DNA of 64,000 nucleotides from Neoechinorhynchus agilis (lineage: Eukaryota > Acanthocephala), in the NCBI GenBank assembly GCA_051530055.1, contig CM121342.1, positions 1,488,001-1,552,000 on the forward strand, written 5' to 3'. The notes beneath the pieces were generated by a model. The model saw only the letters and a program-made list of their open reading frames with translations. It was not told where the DNA came from and ran no database searches. The position numbers and the translations under genes were made by a program. How positions within the stretch are numbered: position 1 is the first letter of the stretch; every line of letters begins with the position of its first letter. This document shows, in pieces, positions 45,901-57,780 of this stretch.

Positions 45901-48285
45901 AGATGAATTGACGGATCATAAGGAGGATATGGTTTTCCGACCAAGACGATTCACGCGATTACGATCGAAACCCGTCTTCCTTTAAACAAAGAAGGGGGAA
46001 CGAATGTAGTAGATATCTTATGGCGCACAATGGGCTAATCAACAATGTTGGTTTGTACAATGAACAGGAAGTATTTTGCAGATACGAAAGGGGTTGCCGT
46101 TGATTAGCGAATAAAACAGGTTGGTTTCAATCATGACAGTTAGCTTCCGCGCAATATCAATATTTAGGAGAATCGAGTTGAACATAATGAAGATGAATTG
46201 ACGGATCGGAAGGAGGATATGGTTTTCCGACCAAGACGAATCACGCGAGTACGATCGAAACCCGTCTTCCTTTAAACAAGGAAGGGGGAACGAATGTCGT
46301 AGATATCTTATGGCGCACAATGGGCTAATCAACAATGTTGGTTTGTACAATGAACAGGAAGTATTTTGCAGATACGAAAGGGGTTGGCGTTGATTAGCGA
46401 ATAAAACAAGTTGGTTTCAATTGACAGTTAGCTTCCGCGTAATATCAACATTTAGGAGAATCAGTAGAACATAATGAAGATGAATTGACGGATCGGAAGG
46501 AGGATATGGTTTTCCGACCAAGACGAATCACGCGAGTACGATCGAAACCCGTCAGACCGTACGATGTCTTCCTTTAAACAACGAAGGGGGAACGAATGTA
46601 GTAGATATCTTATGGCGCACAATGGGCTAATCAACAATGTTGGTTTGTACAATGAACAGGAAGTATTTTGCAGATACGAAAGGGGTTGGCGTTGATTAGC
46701 GAATAAAACAAGTTGGTTTCAATCATGACAGTTAGCTTCCGCGCAATATCAACATTTAAGAGAATCGAGTAGAACATAATGAAGATGAATTGACGGATCG
46801 GAAGGAGGATATGGTTTTCCGACCAAGACGAATCACGCGAGTACGATCGAAACCCGTCTTCCTTTAAACAAAGAAGGGGGAACGAATGTAGTAGATATCT
46901 TATGGCGCACAATGGGCTAATCAACAATGTTGGTTTGTACAATGAACAGGAAGTATTTATCAGATACGAAAGGGGTTGGCGTTGATTAGCGAATAAAACA
47001 AGTTGGTTTCAATCATGACAGTTAGCTTCCGCGCAATATCAACACTTAAGAGAATCGAGTAGAACATAATGAAGATGAATTGACGGATCGGAAGGAGGAT
47101 ATGGTTTTCCGACCAAGACGAATCACGCGAGTACGATCGAAACCCGTCTTCCTTTAAACAAAGAAGGGGGAACGAATGTAGTAGATATCTTATGGCGCAC
47201 AATGGGCTAATCAACAATGTTGGTTTGTACAATGAACAGGAAGTATTTTGCAGATACGAAAGGGGTTGGCGTTGATTAGCGAATAAAACAAGTTGGTTTC
47301 AATCATGACAGTTAGCTTCCGCGCAATATCAACATTTAGGAGAATCGAGTAGAACATAATGAAGATGAATTGACGGATCGGAAGGAGGATATGGTTTTCC
47401 GACCAAGACGAATCACGCGAGTACGATCGAAACCCGTCTTCCTTTAAACAAAGAAGGGGGAACGAATGTAGTAGATATCTTATGGCGCACAATGGGCTAA
47501 TCAACAATGTTGGTTTGTACAATGAACAGGAAGTATTTTGCAGATACGAAAGGGGTTGGCGTGATTAGCGAATAAAACAAGTTGGTTTCAATCATGACAG
47601 TTAGCTTCCGCGCAATATCAACATTAGCGAAGATAAAACAAATCAATCAACATCCGCGAACAGGAAGTATTTTATCAACGGAGAATCGAGTAGAACATAA
47701 TGAAGATGAATTGACGGATCGGAAGGAGGATATGGTTTTCCGACCAAGACGAATCACGCGAGTACGATCGAAACCCGTCAGACCGTCGATGTCTTCCTTT
47801 AAACAAAGAAGGGGGAACGAATGTAGTAGATATCTTATGGCGCACAATGGGCTAATCAACAATGTTGGTTTGTACAATGAACAGGAAGTATTTTGCAGAT
47901 ACGAAAGGGGTTGGCGTTGATTAGCGAATAAAACAAGTTGGTTTCAATCATGACAGTTAGCTTCCGCGCAATATCAACATTTAGGAGAATCGAGTAGAAC
48001 ATAATGAAGATGAATTGACGGATCGGAAGGAGGATATGGTTTTCCGACCAAGACGAATCACGCGAGTACGATCGAAACCCGTCTTCCTTTAAACAAAGAA
48101 GGGGGAACGAATGTAGTAGATATCTTATGGCGCACAATGGGCTAATCAACAATGTTGGTTTGTACAATGAACAGGAAGTATTTTGCAGATACGAAAGGGG
48201 TTGGCGTTGATTAGCGAATAAAACAAGTTGGTTTCAATCATGACAGTTAGCTTCCGCGCAATATCAACATTTAGGAGAATCGAGT
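42989..48285 (+). repeat. Tandem array of about 18 gypsy pol-tail + LTR units (about 290 bp each)
   Basis: Each unit begins near GTAGAACATAATGAAG and contains about 118 bp of the pol 3' tail, a purine-rich tract (AAAGAAGGGGGAACGA), an LTR-like block that starts TGTAGTAGATATC and contains AATAAA, and about 14 bp beyond it. Starts fall near 42989, 43274, 43553, 43844, 44133, 44424, 44713, 45002, 45306, 45597, 45886, 46175, 46465, 46768, 47057, 47347, 47690 and 47993. Units are almost identical, so the amplification is recent. The inverted relatives lie at 59007-60207. Confidence 0.9.
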
Positions 48286-48776
48286 TGGGGGTAGTATTTG
48301 TGCAGTGGCAGCGAGAAGCGAATCTCAAAGCAGTTGAATGCAGAGGACTATCAGAAACATAATCTCTAACGTGGACAGAGGCTTCCAACATAGCGATTGA
48401 ATTAGGCTGGCCTGATTTTCGAGCTTCAATGCTGAACTTTTTAGCAGTTTTTTATGCAACACCTTAGAATGCGAGTAAAATAGCTGTTAATTCAAAAAGA
48501 CTTCGAGCATAAAGATTGCATGGCCACTTTTCGCATACTATTTTTTGAGATAAAAAATGACGACAAAAATTATAACTCGCGCCAAATCACTACACTGGCA
48601 GTAAATTCTTCTGTTTTTTCGTGCCTTCCAAAGCGTCGCCAACTTTCTATCGCTGCATTCGTATTCCTCTCATCGCTCTGTTTTGTTCTCTGATGAATCG
48701 AGCGGCTTTGGAGCCGGTGGTAGATTTGTACAAAGTGGAGAGGTTTGATGTAAGTAATTTTTCTCGGAATTATTGG
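48286..48776 (+). mobile_element. Gypsy 5' leader segment, left arm
   Basis: Directly after the last LTR comes TTGGGGGTAGTATTTG and then GTGGCAGCGAGAAGCG, placed where a primer-binding site would be. The 490 bp match the reverse complement of 58513-59003 almost fully and the match stops near GGAATTATTGGA. It is the start of the internal region of the same gypsy family; the rest is missing. Confidence 0.65.
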
Positions 48777-48879
48777 AAGCGTCGTGTTTCCAATTTGGTT
48801 CTTAAAAATATACTGCATTATGGCCATAGTCTCGGAGTGCTTTAAATCAAACCTTTACTTAAGTAAAGTTTTGTGGTGG

Positions 48880-48970
48880 CTGGTGTCGGCATGCTTCTGC
48901 TAACGCTCTGTTTTACTCTAAGTGTCAAACCACAATGTTCAAATACGTATCGCTGACGTTCTACCACATC
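48880..48970. repeat. Direct repeat flanking the GC-rich insert, left copy
   Basis: GGCATGCTTCTGCTAACGCT, CTAAGTGTCAAACCAC and CGTATCGCTGACGTTCTA are shared, with small differences and a length change, with 53957-54072. The pair bounds about 5.2 kb. Confidence 0.6.
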
Positions 48971-49580
48971 TCCTTCTCCTCTGCGACCCAAGTACTCGTC
49001 ATAATGTCTGATGGTTTGTCTTCGTATTCGTGTCCCGCGTCTCAATTCCGTTGGTTTCGGTTCGTTTTGTTCCCCGCCTATGATCCTTGGTTCTTCTTTG
49101 ACCCTAGATTCATCGATTGCTCGAGTCTTGTCGCACTTATCTGGTTCTTGCTTCTCCTTGCTGATTGAGATTTCTCGTTTTCGGATATAGTCACCATGAC
49201 GTCGTGGTCTCCGGTTAGTATAAAAGCGTTTTATTTATGGGAAAATACAGGATCCACATGCTGAAGGTGTCTAGATGACGGATGTTGAAGGCAAGGGAGG
49301 TGGGACTTATTTTTGAAGGGGTGCTAATGTGCGATCGGAGGCTTTGTACAGGATATGGCCGATTAGGAGTCTTTCCTTGTTCTCCGGATATTAAGGAAAG
49401 ATTGGGCTTGGGGGAAGAAAGATTTTTGGTAGAGGGTGGTACGAGCGAGGAAAGATGAAAAAGGTTCGGGTTACGGGTGTTTACGAAGGAAGAGTATTTA
49501 GAGATGAATGAAGAAAATTGTGGAGGGGGGTTGAAGAAGACGGAGGGCGTTTTTGGAGAAAATGGAGTGGAGGTGGGCGT
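48971..49580. other. Noncoding part of the PLE fragment
   Basis: On the minus strand this follows the GIY-YIG region and is Pro/Ser-rich if translated in the same frame, which is more likely 3' untranslated sequence than protein. Confidence 0.35.
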
Positions 49581-50480
49581 CGAGGGGAGGGAGTGAAGTC
49601 CCGCATATTCTAGCTGCTCTCTTACATGCTCGGTTACTCTTTGGCGAAGTGGCCTTTCTGTTTTGCCCACATACTTGACCAAGTGGCCACGGTCAATCCG
49701 ACACCGTTCACACCGGATCTCGTAAACCACACTGCTCTGATCGCACATCTTCCAGTCACGATCAACTGCTTGCTGACGCTCCTCGTCCATCCTCGCACCT
49801 GCTGCGTATCTGCACATTAGGCACGACCGAGGGTATTCCTGATGATCCTCATGATGCCTCGTTCTCGTCAGCATCCTCCGCAGCGTTCTACACCCTCTGT
49901 GCACGATACGCCCATTCAATCCCGCTTGCCTGAGCAGTACTTTGACTCTCTTCGTGAACATTTCACTCACGTACGGAATTCGTAGGATCGGCCTATCGTC
50001 CTTTCGTACACTCATGGGTCCAACGTTCCGTCTAATTCTATTTTCCACTTCTCGCTGGAACCCCTCGATCTCCTCTGTCGATTATCCGTTGTCCGCGAAG
50101 ATCTTGTTTACTGCTTCCACCGCTCCACGCTTCGCTTCCAACGACGATGAGCAGGTGGTTGCCGATTTATGCATACCAGCGTATATCGCCGCTTTCATCG
50201 CCCAAAGATGGTGAGAATCTCGGTGCATCACAATCGACTTCCTGCATGGCTTTCGATACCAATTAAAGTTGGATACATCGTCGGATTTGAAGCGGAGATT
50301 GAGGAATGGCAGGTAGTCCGAAGGTTGGTCTCTCGTAACCCGAATCCTGCTATTCGAGTCCATTGAATTTAATAGTGACTCAATGGTATCGACCTCATCA
50401 TCCTCGGTGAAGGTCAGCAACACATGGTCAAAATCAACATCCACCACTGTATTTGGAAGCATGGCGACGTGAGCACGGGC
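49581..50480 (-). mobile_element. Penelope-like element: RT tail plus GIY-YIG endonuclease
   Basis: The minus strand gives the end of a Penelope reverse transcriptase (SDYLPFLNLRFK, NWYRKPCRKSIVMHRDSHH) and then a GIY-YIG nuclease with a Cys-rich lead (SCLMCRYA, YEIRCERC) and the core HLVKYVGKTERPLRQRVTEH. GIY-YIG PLEs use this nuclease for target priming. The reverse-transcriptase catalytic core is not present in this piece. The fossil is broken and moderately young, since long frames remain open. Confidence 0.8.
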
Positions 50481-52970
50481 TCTTGAAATGATCGCCGTCT
50501 TAAGTTGAGCCTCACTTGAAATACCGTGGCAAGCACTGATCATGCCCATCATCAATGGATCATTGACATAAGTCAAATAGCGTTCCAGTCTCAGTACTGT
50601 ACCAGACGTCCTGACCAGTAAATCGTCTGGAACATCCTTCTGCCGCTTCACAACTATGTAGTCTTCTGTTTTGATCGGCCGTAATGCTGATATCATTGCA
50701 AATACATTCGGGGTCGCAATTGCGGACGTCTTCCAGAGTGTATTGAATGATTCGGAAACTAATGCGTGTTCATTTTCTGTCACCTCATTGACGTAGGCCG
50801 ATATGGCTAGTGATTCCACTATCCGAGCCGCTGATATATTGACCGAACTTTGATATTGGCCATGCGGGGATAGGTATGGCAGGAGATTTGGCACTCCGGG
50901 AAGATACTTCAAAGTCACGAATGACGAGCCGTATCTCTCGATGACGTGCAGGTCTCTTTGTGTAGATTCGAGACGCTGAGTTATAGATTGGGTGGCCTTC
51001 TTGCTAACTTTTGCCGCTTGGATGTTCATTTCTGTTTTCTGAAGCATTCTTCTAAACATGCTTCTACCTCTACCTCTTGATGGACCGGTGTATGGGGGTG
51101 GACCTGATAGATTCCGATATTCATCCGATTCCATGAATCTCGCATTTCTCATCCCTCGATAAGCGTCGAGTCGTCGCTGTCTTGTCCTCTCGTAGCCTGG
51201 GTGATGATAATCGTTTGGATATTCCATCGCATAGCTCGAGTAGTAGAACTGTAAATGTGTGTTAGCACAATATGTGCTTGATTTGATGCTCTCTGCAGAA
51301 GTTTTGGAATCAGAGGCGATCGAATGTGGCACTCCAAATCGTGCAAACCACTCCTTGAGTTTCACTATAACGCTCCTGGTCGTCGTTTCTTTTTCCATCT
51401 TCCACGCCTCTGGCCACTTTGTGCAAGCATTGACACACACTGAAGCACGCCCCGATCCGCGTCCCGCACGCTGTCGTGTGCGCGTTCTGCTGCCACGCCT
51501 GCTCGGGAGAGTTGATCCCCGAGAAGCGCTCCTCGAAGCTGCAATTCTGGGTGATCTCCGCCGTGCCACCTCCAGGGGTGGGGGCTCCTCCGCAGCAGCG
51601 GTCTGCGATTCCTGGGGGACGGTCTCGACCGCGGAAGAAGCCCCAGGCTGAAAACCCGCTGGCTCCCCCGCTTGTGTCACTGCGCCTAGAAGATCCTCAC
51701 CTGCCTTCTGCAGTTCAGGTGTCAGGAGGCCCAACTCAGCCAAGCGCTTATCCATATTCACTAGCCGCAATTTGAGCGCGTCCACGAGGCCGCCCATGCC
51801 TGCAGTCAACTTTTCCATCTCCTCAGGGGATAGCACACTGGCCTTCATGGTGAGGCTAGATATCAACGCTTCTCTGGAAAGCGCCTCCAGTGCTTCTCGC
51901 TCCTCCTGTGGAACTGTTTTAATCGCTATCTCCGCCATCATGTTTTCGGCCTTTAGTGCCGCACGTCTTGCATTCCTGGGATATTCCGCTATAGAGCCCG
52001 GGTTGTGGTTGAGCAACCACGTGAGAATGGAGCGCCCGCCAGAGAGCGTGTCCACGCATTCCTGCTGATTCGGTGCCCTGGCCACCGTCCATTTTGCGCA
52101 TTTCTTCTTGTTCTCCTTCCCCCAACAATGCCAATCCGTGAAGTCTAATGCCGGACAATGCTCCAGTGCCATTGCAGCACCCTCAAGCGCTCGCACTGCC
52201 TGCTCGTTCAGTCGTGTCTGATGTGCATTTGGGTCATTCCACCTGACGTTCCTAAGACAATTAGCCATGAGGCGGGCTGCCGCGGGTCGCTGATCATAAG
52301 GCACCGGTTTGAGCAATTTCGTCCAATTCGAACCATGAAAATGCTCCATTATAGCTACCTCCGCTGAGGTCTTGGCTGAATCCACGAAGGCCGTGGTTCC
52401 CCTGGCGCGCATTGCGTCGCGGAACATGATCACACAGGACTTGTCTATTCCGGGGCAGTCCTCAAGCTTGTCCAGCTGCACCCGCGAGAACAGGGACAAG
52501 TTTTCCATAGCCTCACTTGAACGCCCGATATCTTGCATTCCGCCCGGTGCCACCACTTGCTTGGGGGGGGACTCGAATAGAACGGACGAGTCGTCCGGAT
52601 CATCGAGGGCCTCGTACTCGTCAGTGAGTTCTGAGAGCAGTTCCTTTTCCCACCTACTCTGTGGGGTTTGCCCCTCTTTCGATTCATGAGTGACCGCCTG
52701 TTCACTCAGAAATCCACTCCTCCATGCTAGGCTCGTCGCGTCGTTGCTCCCGTCCAGAACTGGAACCCTGCCCAGGTCGCGGCCGCTTGCTGGGAGGGTC
52801 CACATCACTCGCAGACCTGGGAAGCCCCTTCTTGCCAGCTGCCGGTGGAGGGCCGGGTGGACTGTTCCCCTCATCTCTTCCGTCGCCCGGCCTGGCAACG
52901 AAGAAGTCATCTGGGGGGCCACGGTATTCCCAATCATCGGGATTGACATCCCGGCCAAGGACCTCATCAC
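50082..52970 (-). mobile_element. 962-codon chimeric open frame: gag/virus-like, integrase sliver, PLE tail
   Basis: A single minus-strand frame stays open for 962 codons. The first about 500 residues are an Ala/Glu-rich, GC-rich segment (WNDPNAHQTRLNEQAVRALE, DWHCWGKENKKKCAKW) ending in Arg/Ser-rich repeats like a nucleic-acid-binding gag tail. Residues about 510-570 (51250-51440) resemble a gypsy integrase core (TKWPEAWKM, LKEWFARFGVPHSIASDS). An unrecognised segment follows, then the PLE reverse-transcriptase tail. GC content and codon use differ sharply from the host genes. The family of the first part is unknown: an LTR-element gag or an endogenous dsRNA-virus-like capsid are both possible. 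Treated as a fossil composite. Confidence 0.55.
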
Positions 52971-54001
52971 CCACCGTGACCCACTTTTCTCCAGAACCTA
53001 ACCTCTTGAAGTACTTTAATAATGTCGAGAGGAGTCCTAAGTTTGGTAGTTTTACCATCAATCTGTCGGCGTACCCATGGTCAACGAAAGTATTGGGCAG
53101 ATAGGGCACGAAGTGTTACCAATACGAACGGAATCTCGCATGTACCACTGGCCGGAGTTGAGTCTCACCGGTCACCCCGTTCGTGCGCCTGAACTTCACC
53201 TCCTGGCCAATAGCCTGAGCTACGAGAGAAGCTAGTTGGGGGCTCCCTTGACCCAGTGAGGTTGCTGGCACCCAGCGCCGTTCAAATTTGTCCGGCTCTG
53301 GCACGTTCACCCCTGCGAATATCAAATATGCCGACGAGTATTGCGGCACAGCAAAGCCTACCATGGCCGAGAGATGCCATGGGAGATAAGCGTTCCAATT
53401 GCCGCAGTCCACCGCCTGCTGGGCCACTGTCCGCAACGAGCGCAGGAGATGGAGTCCGGGTAGAGCATTTTCCCAGCCAGCGCGCTTACAAAGTTCAGAG
53501 GCCACTCGCGGGACAACGTTCCCCTGAGAACAATTGTAGTCTCTTAGTAAGAGTGGGTTCAAGAACCTCTCGCCCATCCCAAGCGTGATGTGAAGGTACC
53601 CGCTGCACTGCTGCCTCCCCATAAGCCGAAGAGACGAGAATGTGCCGAAGCACCGCTTCTCTAAACAATGCCGACGAGTCTGGAGTCGAGGTACTCTCCC
53701 CTAGTTCAATTCCCTCCATGAGGGGGCCTAAACCTAGCGCCCGCAGGTCTGAGGGTGGCAGGCGCTGCACATAGTCGTTTACACCTCGGTAAAACGGCTT
53801 CCCCTCAATTCGTATAGCATCAAAGAACACAGTTCGCACTATATTATCAAAAAGGTCGAACCAACCGTAGAAGTGACATAATCTGGAGTAAATATCCCAG
53901 AGTACTGCCGAAGGGAGTTGCAGGTCCTCGACGTCCTGATCCACGTCGAGGTTCCGGTTGTAGGCATGCCTCTGCTCACTCTGTTTTATTCTAAGTGTCA
54001 A
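52702..54001 (-). mobile_element. GC-rich capsid- or gag-like fossil
   Basis: Three minus-strand open frames of 168, 168 and 135 codons succeed one another with small overlaps upstream of the 962-codon frame. Visible features include DIYSRLCHFYGWFDLFDNI, WNAYLPWHLSAMVGFAVPQY and a Pro-rich tail (SPPGPPPAAGKKG, PSKRPRPGQG). The composition and a basic Pro-rich end fit a capsid or gag protein, perhaps of a totivirus-like virus or an unclassified LTR element. It is fragmented by a few breaks. I could not assign a family by eye. Confidence 0.4.
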
Positions 54002-54072
54002 ACCACCATGTTCAAACGTTCATGCACTTCACACTATCGATCGTACTATGCGTATCGCTAACGTCCTATCAC
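53957..54072. repeat. Direct repeat flanking the GC-rich insert, right copy
   Basis: Partner of 48880-48970; shares CTAAGTGTCAAACCAC and GCGTATCGCTAACGTCCTA and carries about 30 extra bp in its middle. It coincides with the start of the GC-rich open frames. Confidence 0.6.
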
Positions 54073-54545
54073 AGTGCCTATTGAATACTAGCTGCCAATC
54101 GCTACAGAATCAGACTTCTCGCCACCGTCCGCTAAGCGTTCACCAGTACACGAGGCATTTGACTAAAATCTAATTCATTTAATTTTTACAAATTTAAGTT
54201 TTTTCTCAATCCAAATTTATTATAAAAATCATTTACTTAAAAACCATCTTCCAGGCAATTTCCGAGAATTCTTTATCGTTCCAGTTTTTTCAAGGATCAA
54301 GTCTTTTTCTGCGATGTTCGAATATGTGATGTATGCATCTCAGGAATCCGAAAGAGGTCGTAGCCACATTTTCTTTTCCATTTCCAATTTTTTCACATGA
54401 AAGCATATATCACTTGAATTCCCTACTTGATACTTTCGTTCATGCACTGATATCCATCATTATCATAACCAATTGATTAGTAATTCGGGATCTGTAAGAT
54501 GAGCTCTTCTACTTAAATTGCAGATTTAAATATTTAGCCAGATAC
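54073..54545. other. AT-rich spacer
   Basis: Composition returns abruptly to the AT-rich genome average. No gene or repeat is recognised. Confidence 0.35.
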
Positions 54546-54547
54546 AA

Positions 54548-55830
54548 TCACCACCGTCCGAAAAATTGGAGCTTCTTTTCTTCCTCGGATGTTGCTATCA
54601 CGCTAGCAGCATTGCCTCGTTGTACTGCAAGCGAAATATTTTGTCGCAGGAATACACCTGCTCGTGCGTCGCCGGTCGTTTCTCTCAATTTCTTCGAGAG
54701 ATCCTGGAGCAGAGTGAGTGCCAAGCTGCCGAGCGCTCCATACGTCTCTACCCGGAAGGGGACAAAATAGTGGACCCTTGCTAAATCCCTATATTTTCGT
54801 ACCTTCCTCCGTTCCGCTGCACCTCCAGAGATTTCGAGAGAGTAGGGAATGTTGCTTACTGCGAGGGTGTCCACACACGTGGCGTCCCAGAGAAGGTATT
54901 TGCACTCCCGTCAAGGAAAGACCGAAATTCCGTCAGGTTCTAGTCGACAAAGATGGGCGGGTTCCAAGATGTTGGGGAAGTTCGCCGTTCTCAAGACGCG
55001 AGAAATTATACTATTGATCTCAGAATGGCATGCGAACCTTCCTCCTGACTTTCGGCAAACGAGACCATGTGGGACGTGCATATCGGGAGACCAAGTCTTA
55101 AGGACACTGCGATCCTCGTTACCTCATCATAGAGAAGAGTTTCCGCAGATGCCAGAAGAACAGCCTCCAATCAAGCCCCAATTCTCGTGTCAAAACTGCA
55201 AACAATCTACCTCGGACGACCCCATCGCGAAAACCTGAAAGTAGAGAGCTGTGAGCTCTTGCGACAAGAGGTCCGTCCCAGATCGACTGTTTGGGGCCAT
55301 TCACGGGAACATAGTTAGCGTCTGTCTGCTGGCACCATTCTTCAACTGCCACCACAAAGTCTTGGTCAAGACAAAACTTTTCCCTCAGAATTTTCTTCGC
55401 TATTGGTCGACTCCCCTCATACGATCCAAGAATGGCTGGCAGGGCAAGGTCTAATAGCGCCCGAATATCCAATCCCCCAAATGATATGGGAAATGAAGCT
55501 TATTGCCACGCCTCATCTGAGAGCTGGACATTTAAAATACGCTCGAGACAAGCCCTCACCTCGTCGTCGAGCAAAGTCAATCCTTCCTTATGTTTGAAGA
55601 ATGTTGCTGTGCGGACCTTATATAACAATTTGGGGATATAGAGTGCGTTCTTTATCAGAAATAACGCCCCGTGAGCCGAGAGAGCGCTCACTCTATCGCA
55701 CAGCAACGAAAGTTTCGGTATGATACGGCCAATCTCAGCTTCCATACTTGAATCAAAGACGCAACTACCTAGGAGGCTGAGTTGCTCTGGAGTCACGAGT
55801 TTCAAATCACGTCCATTCTTATACCTCCTT
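54548..55830 (-). mobile_element. Restriction-like-endonuclease LINE, 3' half (copy 3)
   Basis: Reading on the minus strand from 55830: the post-catalytic reverse-transcriptase region (ALFLIKNALYIPKLLYKVRT, RILNVQLSDEAWQ), a middle region (LPAILGSYEG), the endonuclease zone with HGLVCRKSGGRFA and LLWDATCVDTLAVS, and the C-terminal RKYRDLARVHYFVPF and FLRQNISLAVQRGNAASV. Several frameshifts separate these parts. The layout matches copy 5 at 62.4-64.0 kb. Confidence 0.7.
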
Positions 55831-56130
55831 CCCTATCTCCACAGTTCCAAGTACGCTTGCGCCATTTTCTTTTTTGCATGGCAAGCGATATATATTGTAG
55901 GAGATAGCAGGGAGCTCTAACCGCTTACTTAGCTGACGCAAGTGCAATAAATTGGTTATCGATAGAGAATCGTCGGTAAAGATCGAAAGGGGTGTTGCTG
56001 AAAGCAATTAAGGAAGGGGACCCCATGAAATACGTAGGTGGTACTTCCTGGAAAGAGACCACTCTAGACGAAGGAATGCGTTATTAAGCACCCTCTTTGA
56101 AGCGACAAAACGGGTACAACTCTAACCGAT
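55831..56130. other. Unassigned spacer between opposed LINE fragments
   Basis: No coding signal beyond random frames. Confidence 0.3.
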
Positions 56131-56139
56131 TCATGCCGC

Positions 56140-57190
56140 CCACCTGCTGAACGAGTATGCAATGCCATCCCTGGTAGCAAGGCTCAAAGTCTCCTGGGAC
56201 ATATCGTCGACCAATCTTAGGCGTCTTGACGAGCAGTGGAGGTAAAAGCTGAAGAAACTTTTTATGCTGCCAAGCAATCTCAACGAAGGTACATTCATTC
56301 TACCGCTTTCAAAAGGTGGACCAAGGTTTCGCTCTCTTGTATATGAAGCAGAAACTACGAGGCTCGGAGCCGTGAGAGCGGTCATTGACAAGTTGGCTGC
56401 GCCATTGACCTTCACAAAGAGATCGGCCAATTGATAGACCACTTCGGCAAAATAGGAGATCAACGTGAGCTGCATCAAATCTCTCCAAACGAAACTTTTA
56501 TTGACCATCGCGTGAGAGCATGGAGAGGCAATAAAGCAATCGCAAGGGCTTGAATGCTTCACGGATGGTTGGGTGGATGGTAGTCTGATAACGTTTCGTA
56601 AACGTCAAGACCGCCACAATTTGTACGTGGAGCATGTTAAGTTAAGGTTGCAATTGCTGGAGGTCGGTTTGGTTTTTTTCTTGAATGGACCAGTTGGGCA
56701 CTTGTAATATCCTGTGTTCACGTTCTTAAGGGATGTAATTATACTATTTCCGCAATTACCTGACGAGCTTTGTATGAACGTTAGGGAAGAGACCCGGAGT
56801 GCATTATAAGTGTAGGGAACAAAACCGATTTCATGATGAAAAAGGTAACGTGTTCAAACCCGACCTCATTTTGAGCGGCAAGAACTCAGCGAAGGTGTAT
56901 AATTGCGGACGTTACAGTATACTACGAGACAAGCGAAGACCGTGTGGAAGCCGTGATGAAGAGTAAAGAGGACAAATACGCACCCATTGTGCCGGTAATT
57001 GCGAGAGAACTGAATGTACCTGAGCGTGAAGTCTCCACAATCGGTCTTGCCGTGGGCTCGCGTGACGCTTATAGCAACTCTTCACTTCGCTGCCTGAAGT
57101 TCCCCCCCAATTGGTCAGCGAACAGCGCTTAACATGGCTAGAACTGCTGCCAAGCAATCATTGATGGTTTTTTATTTATTTTCGGGCAGA
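56140..57190 (+). mobile_element. Second type of restriction-like-endonuclease LINE (NeSL/R2-like) fragment
   Basis: The plus strand carries KKLFMLPSNLNEGTFILPLS, comparable to the thumb region of R2/NeSL-type reverse transcriptases, then FKPDLILSGKNSAKVYN, matching the KPD core of their endonuclease, and KYAPIVPVIARELNVPERE with VSTIGLAVGSRDAY at the end. Several stops and frame changes interrupt it. It differs from the LINE copies with the NISLAVQRGNAAS end. Confidence 0.5.
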
Positions 57191-57780
57191 TGGTGGTGCC
57201 AGAGGCAACAGTTACGAAAACGTGGAAACTACATGGATTATACCCAGTACAGGAATAGCGAAAAACAAAGGGTTCTTAAAAACGGGCAACAGCAAACGAA
57301 TAAAGGACCAAACCATAAAGGGTTCTTCAAAATGGTGTACAACGAATTAAAAATAGAAGAGACTCAACTCTTAGAGAAATATCTTATAATAACAACATTG
57401 TAAACCGTTTAATAATAATACAGCTTTATTCATCATGTGGCAGTATGAGAAGAGGAACCAAAACAAGAAACTAATCAGTATCGTCCAACTAGACCATCTC
57501 ATAAGTCTACTGTTGCAGAAGATCCCCAATTCTCCGGCCCAGGAGAAAGACAGGGTATTAAGGTTATCACAGAACGTTTTGATGAATAAAGCCTTTTATT
57601 GCAGGGGCGACCTCGAGAAAAAAGACAAGGCCAGGAATGCTCCAGCTTTTGTAAATAGTTTGGCATTGATTAGCGTTTGACCCGAGAGTAACGGCGCGCT
57701 TCGTCTTTTTCGATGCTAAAGTGAGCTTTTTTTTCATTTTATTCAAATCTAATCTAGGCGAGAGATTAGCAGTAAAGGTG
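57191..57780. other. Unassigned region
   Basis: Two plus-strand frames of about 80-90 codons (57134-57403 and 57435-57680) have no recognised domain. They probably belong to mobile-element debris. Confidence 0.3.

Noticed and set aside
42989-48285. CRISPR-like array
   Set aside because: Units are about 290 bp, contiguous, without spacers, and contain LTR and pol sequence; the genome is eukaryotic.
42815-48391. Many similar open frames of about 103 codons on the minus strand of the array
   Set aside because: They are antisense readings of the repeated pol-tail + LTR unit; their repetition reflects the DNA repeat, not a protein family.
51259-53104. Long plus-strand frames opposite the GC-rich block
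   Set aside because: Antisense shadows; high GC lowers stop frequency on both strands.
56131-56562. 143-codon minus-strand frame
   Set aside because: It is the antisense of a LINE reverse-transcriptase region on the plus strand.
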